This document shows, in pieces, positions 1 to 10,355 of a stretch of 64,000 nt of DNA (position 1 is the first letter of the stretch; each line of letters starts with the position of its first letter). Both the position numbers and the translations under genes were made by a program. The DNA lies in assembly GCA_000827265.1 (NCBI GenBank), contig KN834757.1:1-64000 (forward strand). The letters are read 5' to 3'. The notes below the pieces were generated by a model. The model ran no database searches. It worked only from the letters and a program-made list of their open reading frames with translations, and was not told where the DNA came from. Source of the stretch: Collybiopsis luxurians FD-317 M1. Taxonomy: Eukaryota; Basidiomycota; Agaricomycetes; Agaricales; Omphalotaceae.

Positions 1-443
1 AGGTCAGAGATACCCACATACACTCACATCACAAGGCTTCCCAAGCAAATCACCCATTTCCTTCAAAAGCACATGGGAAGTTAACTGAAAGTCATCAGCT
101 GCTAGTGCTCGTATGAGAGGTGTAGCTTTAGTGTTCAACCATTTGAGACCTGCCATTATTAGAAAGCAGTAAGTACCAGACTATCAAATGAATAGAATTC
201 CCTGTACGAATATCATTTTTACTTGGCCTGTGCTTCTGTGGCTGCTGAGTGTAGGGACTATATCTATTGCTCATTGGGTACAGTTTAGAATGGAAAGAAA
301 AGGGGGGGGGGTCATGAATGCCCTGGATTCTTGAAGGTATATATATACAGATTTATTCTCCATCAATCAGTTTACTGATATATCAAGTTGCAGTTGTGCA
401 CGCATGGCCACAATCTGTGGATCTTTCAGTGGGTCATGCAGTG
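1..443. other. Unassigned sequence left of the Copia element
   Basis: I see no convincing gene here. A G-run of nine bases lies near 302-311. The short ORFs that overlap this stretch are low-complexity readings of the minisatellite that follows. Confidence 0.5.
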
Positions 444-540
444 CACACTGGTACAGCAGCTGGCACACGCACTGGTACAGCAGCTGGCATGCGCACTGGT
501 ACAGCAGCTGGCGCACGCACTGGTACAGCAGCTGGCATGC
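444..540. repeat. 24-bp minisatellite, about four copies
   Basis: Four near-identical units of 24 bp share the core CTGGTACAGCAGCTGGC, with variation mainly in the two or three bases between cores (CACA, ATGC, GCAC). Because the period is a multiple of three, all frames stay open and give repetitive ORFs on both strands. These ORFs are not evidence of a gene. The array ends about 50 bp before the truncated Copia LTR. Confidence 0.85.
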
Positions 541-593
541 ACTCTGGGAACAAAAATTGCGGTGTGATTTTTGTCCAATTTTCCACAGCATAC

Positions 594-686
594 CTGAGCA
601 CCTATGAACCCAAGCGGAAGTGTGATTATGGATGAGCACAGTGAATGGCTACATCAAGTATCTGGGCAGGGCTCATATACTCGACA
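594..686 (-). repeat. Truncated 3' LTR of the Copia element
   Basis: This stretch matches the outer end of the 5' LTR (5307-5442), sharing the segments GAGCACCTATGAACCC and GATGAGCACAG and the LTR start TGTC.AGTATA. It lacks a ~43-bp stretch present in the other LTR, and similarity stops abruptly at about 594. The rest of the LTR (roughly 240 bp more in the 5' copy) is missing and the minisatellite region stands in its place. Confidence 0.75.
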
Positions 687-695
687 CTCCCCTAG
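687..695 (-). promoter_or_regulatory. Polypurine tract of the Copia element
   Basis: On the minus strand a purine run (AGGGGAG) sits directly before the LTR start TGTCGAG. This is where plus-strand DNA synthesis is primed in LTR retrotransposons. The stop codon of the RNase H frame (TAG) overlaps the tract. Confidence 0.6.
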
Positions 696-3600
696 GCCCA
701 CTCAATACTGCTATCCAGACCCATGAGTTGAACTTGACGACAATGGAGATTCTTGCCGAGGGGTTTAGTAAGGATATCAGCAAGGTTATCTTCAGATGGA
801 GAATAGCTAATTTTGACTTCTCCACTTTTGACCAGATCACATAGAAAATGGTAGTGTATATCAATATGTTTAACACATTGATGAAATTTAGGATTCTTGG
901 ATATGGCAATGGCACTTGTGTTGTCAGCGAGAAGTTGAGATGGAAGGGGAGAAGGATGGCCAATTTCACTGAGGAAGTTATACACCCATTTCGCTTGTTG
1001 GGCGCCTTTACTGTATGCTATATATTCCGATTCCATAGTTGATATTGCAACAATATCTTGACATTTAGCCATCCAGAATACTGGTGCTCCAGCAAGCATG
1101 GTCACTATGCCAGATGTAGAACGACGGGTGTCAATACATGCAGCATGGTTGGCATCACAGTAGGTGACAGGTGTGAGACTGTCATTGGAATGCCAAAATG
1201 TCAGTCCATATTCCCTTGTACCTACGATGTATCGGCAAAGATGCACAAGAGCATTCCAGTGAGCCTGACCAGTATTATGGAGAAAGCACAACAATAGATT
1301 CAAAGCAAAAGCAAGGTCAGGGCAGCAAGCACCTTGTCCAAACTGTATGCCGCTGAGTAATTCTGCATACAGTTTGTTGCGCATGAATACAAGGTTGTCA
1401 TTGATCTTCAGGCACTGAGAGTTGGAAAGGATAATTCCAGGAGGCAGAGGCATTGCCTTCAGCTTGAGATCCTGTAGGCCATGTTTCATAAAGAGTTGAG
1501 TCCAGTAAGCCAGCATGGAAAGGGTAGCTATCCCTTTCTCTTGGTCATGGACCAATCGCATACCTAAAGCAAATTCCACGCTGTTGGTGTCTTTGATATG
1601 GTAATGTTCCCCAAGTTCAGCCTTGGACCTATCTCTCTCATCATTTGTCAAGGATCCACCAATCATGTCATCAGTATACGTCCCAGTCATAGTCTCCCCT
1701 GACTCTGTTACCCAAGTATGTACACACTGATCAGCTTGTGAGTGTCAATACCCCAATTCCTTGTAAGCAGAATCCAAAGTCTTCCACCAATTTCTTCCAG
1801 CCTGCATTGTCCTGTATAATGATTTCTTCAACCTCATTACCTTTCCAGTCCCTTTTCCATCAAATCCATTGGGGGGTCGAACATATATTTCTTCCTTCAG
1901 CTTGGCGTTGAGGTATGCAGAAGCAAAATCAATCTGCCATATGAAGTAGCCAAGAGTTACCCAAACAGCAACCAGAATGCATAAGGATTTGTAGTGCAAA
2001 ACAGCAGCAAAAACCTCAGAATAATTGATTTCTTCCACTTGCTTTCTCCTGTTCACAACAAGCCTGGCCTTTTCATCAACAATTTCTCCTTTTCCATTGA
2101 ACTTGTGGGCAAAGACCCATAAAGGGTTCAGAATAGTTGTGTTAGGAGGGGGTTCTTGCAGTGGGCTGAAAACTCTGAATTCTTCCATCCATTTAATCTC
2201 CTTTTGAATAGCTGGGAGCCAACGGTCTTGATCCTCCATAGCTTTAGCGTAGCTTCTAGGGACAGGAGATAATCTGACAGTGTGTAGGGCAATGTTGTAA
2301 TCAGAATCAATTTCAGAAGGCAGCAAGTTTGGGAGTGATGAGAAATTTGCCTGTGGCCTTGATCCCCAAGCTTCCCTCTTTCTCTTTGCATCCCTCTCTC
2401 TCTCTGCAAATTCTTGAGAGTCCTTTGCCTTTGAGGACAGGGTGCAAATTTGAGAAGAGCGGTGGAGTACAGAGTGTGGTTCCAAGAAGTCCAAATCAGG
2501 TTGAACAGGGTTAAGGGGATTGATTGAGGAATTGACATCAGTGATCTGATCATCAGGCACTGAAGTGTTAATTTCAGGACTGATAATTTTGGCAGTCTTG
2601 GAAGTGGCATTGACATTGGCATCGGTTGGCTGTACACAAGTCAGAGAGTCATCACCTAGTTCTTCCTCTCTCCTCTCTCCTCTCCCCTCCAACTGACGGC
2701 AACAGATGCATTAACCTCTCTTCAAAACTAACATCACAACTCAGGACAACATGACCAGAAGACAAATAGAGCAAATATACACCCCACACACCATATCCGA
2801 CCATTCTCCCAGCAAACCCATGCACATCCAGCTTCCCAGGTGAGCCATCGACTGTTGTTCCCCAAGCCAGCGCACCAAACAGATGAAGGTGAGAGACATC
2901 CATACATTTCTGGTACCAGATCTCTGCAGGAATTTGGAATTCCATGTGCACAGCAGGAAGCAGGTTGTCAGTGTACACAATGTATGCACTAGCGTAAGCC
3001 CAGAGGAATGGAGGGAGTGCTGAATCTTGAAGGATGATATGGACACAATCAAAGGTGATGCCGTGCTTCTGTTCAGCTATGCTGTTTGCAGCAGAGGAGT
3101 ATGGAGGGACAATTTTGAGCTTGATTCCATGCTTGTTAGCCCAAGCTTGCCATGGTGCATTGTTAAATTCTCACCCCCCATCAATGCAGACATATAGTAA
3201 TCACTCACTGGTCTCATTTTCCACTAGGTTTTTGTATGAGTCCATGGCTGCTAGAGTTGAAGTGGAGTCCTTGTTGGAGAAATAGTAGTCCTTTGACATC
3301 GAAGAATGGCCATCAACAATTGGCATGGAATAGTAGTAACTGCTGATAGCTCTGGTATGCATAGGTCCAGTAAGATCAAGGTATACATGTTCAAGGCATC
3401 TGGACTCTCTTGTAGTGACTGCGCCAAATGGTTGATGCTTTGCAGTGCCAATACGACAGTCATTGCAGCTCATAAGGACTGATGCATCCAAGGAGCCCAC
3501 CACCTTCAATCCATCCAGTAGTCCTTTCCTGGCAGCCATCATGATTCTTGACACACCAGCATGACCAAAATGGCGATGCCAAGAGCTCAAGTCTACAGGA

Positions 3601-4082
3601 TGGTTCAAGGAGCAAGAACATACAGTAAGCGCCTGCATTGTCTTTTTCTTGTTCAAGTGGTAAAGCCCATTTGTCCCTAGACCAGTTAAGAAGTGTTCAC
3701 CTGCCAGCGTATAGAACTTGGCTATGCCATTGCCAAAATGTACATGGTAACCAGGTGTATCCATCTTCAAGATTGAGACAAGGTCCAACAATATAGACAG
3801 TGTGTGGAGAGCATTTTCAAAAGTTATAACAACTGTACAATTTCCATTGACAAAAGTTTTTCTAGCTTTTCCAAAGCCAATAACCTTCAGCGCTGTATTT
3901 GCCTCTGACAACTGTGCATCCCATGAGCAAGGAGTGTATGAAACAAAGTCTCCCCTGTCACAGAAGAAGCGGTCTGTAGCGCCTGAGTCTGTATAAGTAT
4001 GTCCTGCTCCCCTCACATCTGATCTGGCCACCAAGGCATAGTGCTGGGTCAGTTCCCCAACCATGACTGTACTATTTGCCAT
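692..4082 (-). pseudogene. pol: Copia pol: protease, integrase, reverse transcriptase, RNase H (broken)
   Basis: The order along the protein is: aspartic protease with DSGAT (near 3990); GAG-pre-integrase domain with a WHRHFGHAG motif (near 3560-3590); integrase core with an Asp in PIVDGHSS, an Asp in a CIDGG context and a Glu in SIAEQKHG; reverse transcriptase with QIDFASAYLNA and the catalytic box TYTDD; and RNase H ending in the ADILTKPL motif typical of Copia. Three TGA stops interrupt it: at 3201 and 3171 in integrase and at 1745 between RT halves. A shift of frame lies near 2690, between integrase and RT. No TAA or TAG occurs inside. The element cannot make a full polyprotein as it stands, unless TGA were read through and the shift bypassed. 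Confidence 0.9.
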
Positions 4083-4109
4083 AGGTGTGATGCATGAGTC
4101 TTTCTTCCC

Positions 4110-4982
4110 TCACCACCATGCAGGATACTGACCCTCCTTCCCGCCACCCTTCTGGAAACAGTCTTCAGCCAAATGACCTGCACATAAGCAATTCAGGTTT
4201 GTGCATTTCTTTTCCATAGACTGAGCTGAATTTGCAGCAATCATCTTCTCCAGCTGCTTGATCCTCACCAGGAGAGCAGCATGGTGAGCTTGTGGTAAAT
4301 AATTACCAGGCACAACAGCATTGGGATGGTTTTCAGTACAGGAGTACTGGTAGCTGATGTGCTGGATGATGGCAGCAGGCTTAGCAAAGGTGGAGGGATT
4401 TGCCATGATGTTATGCATGATGGTATCAAATGCTGTTGTTGGGAATGCCACCAGGAGAATTTCACAAAAAACAGGATTGGAGACATTGTTCCCAGCTTTG
4501 GAAGCTTCTTTACAAAGTTCTTGCAAAGTTTGAAAGAAGGTTTTGAGGGGTTCCTCCTCCCAGTAGATATGGTTTCAAAGGTGGTGGTTGGTATGTACCT
4601 TCTTCATGTCATCCATCTGGCCAAAATCACTGACCAGTGTGTCTAGGACTTCCTGCACATTTTTATCATCTACCTTAGGGATGAGAGATGGAAGGTTGGC
4701 AATGTAGGATTCAATGATCCCCTTTGCACGGTCATTTTGGAAGGACCACTCTTCTCTGGATGGAGTTGTGGAGAAGACAGGGGTAGGATCAGGGCAGGTA
4801 GGAGCTGTGGTAATAGCTGGTATGGGGATAGTGCCATCAACATAGCCTATAAGACCTTGTGTTTGTAGAGCATTTTGAATTTTTCTTTCAATGGGTGCCC
4901 AGCTTAGGCAGATACCACTGTCAAATTTATGATCGGGAGGAATGTCAGGAATGGAAGGTGGAATTGCACCGTTACTGGCCAT
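4110..4982 (-). pseudogene. gag: Copia gag (nucleocapsid) with one internal TGA
   Basis: The frame starts at ATG 4982, just inside the 5' LTR and primer-binding region, and runs to TGA 4110. The C-terminal part carries a zinc knuckle of the form CX4CX4HX4C (CTNLNCLCAGHLAEDC) followed by QKGGG and a WW pair, as in gag proteins of Agaricomycete Copia elements. One in-frame TGA lies at 4575-4577. The TGA at 4110-4112 is followed in the same frame by protease sequence, so gag and pol were probably one continuous ORF in the intact parent. The N-terminal half has no named domain that I recognise. Confidence 0.85.
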
Positions 4983-5065
4983 GGTACATTCAGTGATTTA
5001 AGAGTAGTCATTATTCAGGAGGATTGATTTGTGTGTAGTTTTAACAGCACCGGGGGCCTATAACC

Positions 5066-5442
5066 TGTTAAACTAGTAAGTACGCGAACCTCAGAAGCAC
5101 ACAGAGAGTGTGAATGACTCAATATATTAATATGTACCTGTTAAACTAGTAAGTACATGAACTAGATAAATATGTTAGTGACTAGGTAACCAGGTACAGC
5201 TTATATTTACTTACCCTCAGAAGCACACAGAGAGTGTGAACAACTGAGGGTGTAATCTAATGACAGTATGTATATGTATTGTCTGTAGGTAATGTAGAAC
5301 CTCCACCCGAGCACCTATGAACCCGAGTGGAAGCAAAGGGAAAATAGAAAATGAGAGGAAAATAAGTAAAACCAACTGTGATCATGGATGAGCACAGCAA
5401 ACAGCTACATCAAGTATCCGGGTGGGGCTTGTATACTTGACA
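5066..5442 (-). repeat. 5' LTR of the Copia element, with internal duplication
   Basis: On the minus strand it starts TGTCAAGTATAC and ends near TTTAACA, so it is about 377 bp. Two motifs occur twice inside it: TGTTAAACTAGTAAGTAC (5066 and about 5139) and CAGAAGCACACAGAGAGTGTG (about 5092 and 5219). This shows a tandem duplication within the LTR. The inner boundary cannot be checked against the other LTR because that copy is truncated. A likely primer-binding segment (GGTTATAGGCCCCC on the minus strand) follows directly. Confidence 0.65.
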
Positions 5443-6828
5443 CATTCAACCCTTCCCATGAGTTGCACTGATTGAGTTCCTCAGTTGTTACTGGTTTGCA
5501 AAGTAGAGGCAGAGTGAAGCAGTACCTATGCTTTGAAATCCTCTTTGATCCAAAGCTCAACAGATAATGAGTATGTCCACTGTTGCTTTTTAGTAATGGC
5601 CTCTTGGTGTCTGATATTCATAGCTAAAAGTATACCAGCTAATACAGAAATATACACACTTTAGGTAGTTTTTTGCACTGGTGGCTTTTCATGCCAGCCA
5701 TCTCTCCATTGCAGTTTGGTATTTTTTCTGTCTCCCCATTGATGATTGCAGTCAAGAAGTAAGAGACTAGTAATTTAAGTGCCCACTGGTGGACCTAAGC
5801 TCAGTTGTGTTCTGTGCATCTTCTGGGTTCTTACTGGATGCATTATCCCTGCCACATGAGGCTAGCAGATCAATAAGCCAAGCTAAGTTCAGTCTATTTG
5901 CAAACGAGTGATTATGGACCCTGAAACCAATTGCACAACTTGATCATTACTTAAGAACTGGACTGATGCAATCTGAGTCCTCATCTCAAAACTGCATACA
6001 TGAGCATACTGTATATATTATCAAAGAAAAAGACAGCCAGTAATATCATACTATATTAGCTTCATTGCATATTGTCAGTAATAGTCATAGAAATTTCTAC
6101 ATATGACCATACAAATGCTTGAGAGGTGCTCTTAAAACCAGTATAAGATTGGAGCACATATTGGGTCACTCAAATTTGTCAGACAGTTTGAATAAAATAA
6201 AGAAAAAAAGGAGAAAATACAGATGGGCTCAGAAATACATACAGGGGCTTCAGTAAGTCATTGAAAATATTTGTACATTTTCCCAAGTTTTATTGACTGC
6301 TTGTTGTTGCCATCAATGATAAGCCTGAATGCCTCATACACATCTCTTGCCAATCACATTTCATCATTCCAAAACTGAGTGGAACATTCTACCATAAGAA
6401 CTCTATGAAAATATCATGAAATTAAGAGACTGTAGCTGTTGAGAGATGAAGATTTTGGGTGTCTGATGAAAATAGCTGGGCTTTTTGTCAGACATTTTTG
6501 ACAAGGGAATAGGGGAGGTTTTAAAATTTGAAGTTTTTTTCTTTATCATGAATATTACCTGAGGAGCTCCATATCTACATTTTTGTGAGATACAGAGCTT
6601 GTTGAGGGTGTTGTGCACACCATGAAAGTTGACAGAGAAAGTGGGCCATGGTATTTCCCATGATCCCAGGCCTAGCCTTGCACTTTGACTGTTGACTTTG
6701 TATTGCATTCATATCTGGTACTCTCAAAGAAATGCATGAAAAAGCTCAGGTCCAGCATGATTAACAATGCATTTGTTGATGCCAGCTGGACCTAGATAGG
6801 GGGTACATCAGGGATCCAGAGACCTTCA
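5443..6828. other. No recognisable gene
   Basis: This AT-rich sequence has short ORFs only. A 101-codon minus-strand ORF at 6403-6708 shows no domain, signal or splice context that I can support. It may be old transposon sequence, but I see no terminal repeats. Confidence 0.5.
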
Positions 6829-7434
6829 GTGCATACCAAATTTAATGACTATATTGTCCTAATTCTCATTTTCTTTCATTTCTTCCAGCCTCATCCCAGT
6901 GATAAGCAGTACACCAACCCAATCACCTGTCTTCCACCATCCAACTTTGTCTGCAACTCAGCTATCTCTCCAAAGTTTATCGACCAGTCTGCTGGGTACC
7001 CAGTTCATGAATCTTTCATCTGTCATATGCTCCCTGCTTGGAGCAACACAGTAGCTTGTGGTGATCAAGATGAATTCATTGAGGAGATAATGCCTCTGTG
7101 GCTCTGTCTCTTCATTGATGACTTGGAGCCTGATTAGCTGTATGAGCATTACCAGCAGAGCACACAGCTTTTGGTATCTCAGCTTCCTGTTTCAAGAGAC
7201 CAGTATATCAACAGTCTTCATTGCTGATGGACTCTGCATGATCTTCTAGATACTCCAGATAGAGATCTTGAGCATGACAAGATTCTTCAAAAAATGCTCC
7301 AAACATGCATAGCTGTAGGTATTCAGAGGCTCAATATCAATGGAATACTTCTAACTGTATTCCATGTTCTGACAACTACATGGAAGAATATTGAAGACTT
7401 TGGACTCACAGATGGACACTCGGGCAATGTTTGA
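6829..7434 (+). pseudogene. Broken ORF of unknown function, two in-frame stops
   Basis: A single frame stays readable for 202 codons apart from a TAG at 7135-7137 and one TGA about 90 bases later, then ends at TGA 7432-7434. The conceptual protein contains CLPPSNFVCN, a stretch of alternating acidic and hydrophobic residues, and a later segment RLNINGILLTVF. I do not recognise the family. The neighbouring Copia element and MITE suggest a transposon-derived or transposon-damaged gene. The start is not defined. Confidence 0.45.
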
Positions 7435-7566
7435 AGGCCCCCTTGGATTGGTGAGGTATTTTGCTGCATTGTTGAGCATGGTTTAACATGTGTGGTCAGG
7501 GTATCTGAGCATGCCTTGAGCATGGCATGTCTTTATTCAAGCTAGCCATTTCACCACTCTCCACCT

Positions 7567-8138
7567 CAGTGTTGCCGTGGTTCAGTTTGGGCTGCGAACC
7601 CGGTCTTTTTGCTGAACCTTGAATCTGAACCTCAGGTCCAGGTTCAAACCTCCAACCAAACAGCAAATTTTTCTTTACATTTTTCCAAAAGAAATCACAT
7701 CTTTGTGCAATTTCTTTGATGTATTAGTCAATAATTACTCTAATATATCATCCAAACTGAGTCCAAAGGGCTCATCTTATTATATTTGGGAGGATAACAT
7801 AATTATCATATGACATAAGGCTCACATCTTGGGTACAATTTGGTCAATTGGAAGCAGCAACTGGTGTAGTTGGGTATAATGTTACTTTGAGATTGCTTCT
7901 CCCAACAGAGGGACTTAAAACTCTATAAATTTTTACAAAATATTGACCTTCCAGTGTCACACAGGAGCTGGAGGTTCAGAGGTTCAGGTCCAGGTCTGCA
8001 GGTTCAGAGACCTGCTGAACCTTGAACCGCACCTGGAGGTCCAGTCCAGGACTTTGCCTGAACTGGACATGAACCTAAGGTCCAGTTCAGGTTCGGACTG
8101 GGTCCAACAGGTTCACAGACCGGACCGCGGCAACACTG
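7567..8138. mobile_element. hAT-like MITE, 572 bp, with 6-bp target duplication
   Basis: The ends are perfect inverted repeats CAGTGTTGCCG / CGGCAACACTG, extending imperfectly to about 30 bp. CCACCT occurs directly outside both ends (7561-7566 and 8139-8144), as expected for a target-site duplication. The CAG-initial terminus resembles hAT-family ends, though hAT elements usually give 8-bp duplications. The inside is rich in repeated GGTTCAG and GAACCT words and holds no transposase, so this is a non-autonomous element. Confidence 0.75.
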
Positions 8139-8725
8139 CCACCTTGGCCTGGCAAGAAAAGAGATCACAGTAGCCTTCAAGGACTGGTTCTATTGACAGT
8201 GGATGCCCTGCTTGTGTCAAGTCCTGTACTCCCTTCCACCAGTGTACCAGCCCTTGAGGTATTTTTTACTGGAGATTTGTCCCTAGTTCTACTGGAGTCC
8301 TCCAACATGCAGGCCAACTCAGAAGCCCTTGAAGGAGACTGACAATTACAGTACACAAGGTTTATCCAGTATCTAGTTCATTTAATTTAGGCTTCACAGA
8401 TATCAGCCAGATTTGTACATTTTTTTCAATGTCCTGGTTCTAACCTACTATGCTGGCTGCAATAAAGTCTTTACAAGTCACAACTTTTATGCCCCCCGAG
8501 AACAGCTACCCTCTAGTTCACTGGTCTGCTTCACGTTACCACCAGCATCACACTATACAGCACTTCACATGCTGAAGAGCCTGATCCAGGATCTCATCTG
8601 GACCAGAAGTCACATTGTTTGGAGTCCACTGTTACCTCCTTTATTCTTCAGCTTAAAAGTAAGTTTCAGGCCTCTCTCAATTTGCCTCAAAACTGAGTTA
8701 TGCTTACAAAAAACAGTTGTACATG

Positions 8726-9220
8726 ATGGCTATCATCAGTGATCTTCCTCCTGAACTTCTTCATAAGATATGCCGTGAATTGTTGAGTCATCTAATGAGC
8801 ACAAAAGACCTGTGAGCCTTGGTACTGGCCTGCAAGCTCTTGAAATTTATAGGATACAAATATCTCTATCATGACCTCGAGTTTTCCAACTGTTCCATCT
8901 TTGACAATCTCATAGGACATCAGATTTCTTCTTCACCGGCTAATAATAACTGTGCAAGATATGTCCAATTGATCAAGATCAGTCCTGTCATTGCAAATAT
9001 GTTCCAAACAGATATTGAAACTGCATGGCCTCTCATGGCTGAGCTTGAGCCTCATCTGACCTCTTTCAATGTTCTGACAATACTATTCAATTTCATAGTT
9101 CTGTACTGCAAAATGAACAAGCCTGCCTGCAGGACACAGAATGCATGGGCAGGCTTGACATTTTGTACATGCAGCACCTGTTTGGATGGCACACTGCTTG
9201 GTACATATCTGACAGTGTGA
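8726..9220 (+). pseudogene. F-box protein gene, broken by TGA
   Basis: Starting at ATG 8726 the frame reads as an F-box N-terminus: DLPPELLHKICREL, a short linker ending in TKDL, then ALVLACKLL and a hydrophobic-aromatic segment. F-box proteins are substrate adaptors of SCF ubiquitin ligases, and such genes are numerous in Agaricomycetes. The frame is interrupted by TGA at 8813-8815 exactly inside the F-box helix bundle and continues in frame to TGA 9218-9220. A GTGAGC at the same place could be a splice donor, but removing it would delete conserved F-box residues, so I favour a nonsense mutation. No leucine-rich or WD repeats follow. Confidence 0.6.
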
Positions 9221-9344
9221 GATGACAAAGGAACAGAAATATAAGTATAGTACAACTACAAGAAAGTGTTCCATAGATAGGTATATCAAATCGTACCTTG
9301 TGAATACCTAATTTATAAATACAACAAAAATGTGGTATTCCTTT

Positions 9345-10355
9345 TCAGCTGTCTGCCTCAGTTTGACTGCTATGAAAAGTTTCAACTGCAGAAGAGCCAT
9401 CCTTGTTCACCAAAATGATCACAGTAACAGGATACCATGCCTATCAGGTTAGTTTGCTTTAATCATTGGCATTATATGAATGGAAAATTGAGAACAGAAC
9501 TCACTGCAGCAACAGGAGAAATGGTCTCCATAATTATAAGGAACTGACCTAGCCAGCTCTTTGCAATTGTAAATGTATTTAGTAGAGTGATAATGGTGTA
9601 GACCATCTGAATTGTACAATATATAGCACCAGACTCAACCAACAGAAGTAAGATATTCTGAACCCTACTTCTGTGAATTTCAGCTTCTGCTATCATACGG
9701 CTGTGATTCCTGAAGCATTCTTTCCGTCAAAATCAGGTAGCAATGCTCAAGATTTGGACTGCTTGCCATGTCATCCATGCAATCAAAGCTGTTGCAAACA
9801 TATTTACTACCAGTGAAAGCATCCCTGATAACCAGTCCAAAGCTGTGACACCACCAACTTCAATCAATATTTTGTAAGATACAATCCGCAACATTGATTC
9901 CTTTGTGGGGGTCAAGTGGCAAGCTCAAAAGATTTACCATCAAACAGGCAAACTACAAACGCACCAACATTGGCAATCATGAGAAATGTAAGTGAAAATT
10001 TCAAGAGATTGCTGTGTTGGAAGAGGTCCCATGCCCTCCAAACTACAATCATATCACCCAAAAGCACCTATATAGTCAATGATTCAATGAATGAGGGTGA
10101 ATCTGGTTTAGTCAAAGACCGCAAACCCACACAAATTGTTCCTGCCCAAGATCCCATATACTGTAGTGGCGTTAATCCTCCCTGTTCTTCTGGGTCCAGT
10201 TGAATAAAAGTAAACTTGGTAGAAATTAGGTGAGATGTTGCATAGTAGATGAAATACCAAGTAAAGGCGAGAAATGTTGTGATTAGGCAGGAAAAAAGTG
10301 CAAATCGAGGGCGAGTCCAGGACTTGGTGCTGTTTAGAGGCAAGTGAGCTGACAT
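9345..10355 (-). CDS. Seven-helix-type integral membrane protein, five exons
   Basis: Exons read by splice signals and phase are 10131-10355, 9957-10067, 9767-9900, 9505-9709 and 9345-9440, giving a 256-residue protein. Exon 2 begins with the signature GDMIVVWRAW. Exon 4 contains VESGAIYCTIQ. The last exon contains WYPVTVIILVN. These three motifs in this order mark a large basidiomycete family of uncharacterised multi-pass membrane proteins. Hydrophobic segments alternate throughout. All introns are 56-64 nt. The third starts with GC rather than GT. Branch-like CTAAC or TTGAC motifs precede most acceptors. A further hydrophobic reading upstream (about 10370-10440) may be a missing first helix, so the start is uncertain. 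No ligand or function is known to me. Confidence 0.7.

Larger units (their letters stand above)
594..5442 (-). mobile_element. Ty1/Copia LTR retrotransposon, decayed, one LTR truncated
   Basis: The element reads from right to left: 5' LTR (about 5066-5442), gag, aspartic protease, integrase, reverse transcriptase, RNase H, polypurine tract and a 3' LTR remnant. Integrase precedes reverse transcriptase, which is the Copia order. The coding part is essentially one long frame with five in-frame TGA stops (4575, 4110, 3201, 3171, 1745) and one frame change near 2690. The 3' LTR keeps only its first ~93 bp. Both truncation and stops make autonomous mobility impossible. LTR ends were inferred from the TG...CA rule and from similarity of 5307-5442 to 594-686. 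Confidence 0.9.

Noticed and set aside
367..639. Repetitive ORFs on both strands
   Set aside because: They are translations of the 24-bp minisatellite, whose period keeps every frame open.
9916..10203. Plus-strand ORF of 95 codons
   Set aside because: It is antisense to the seven-helix protein gene, whose exons splice in phase.
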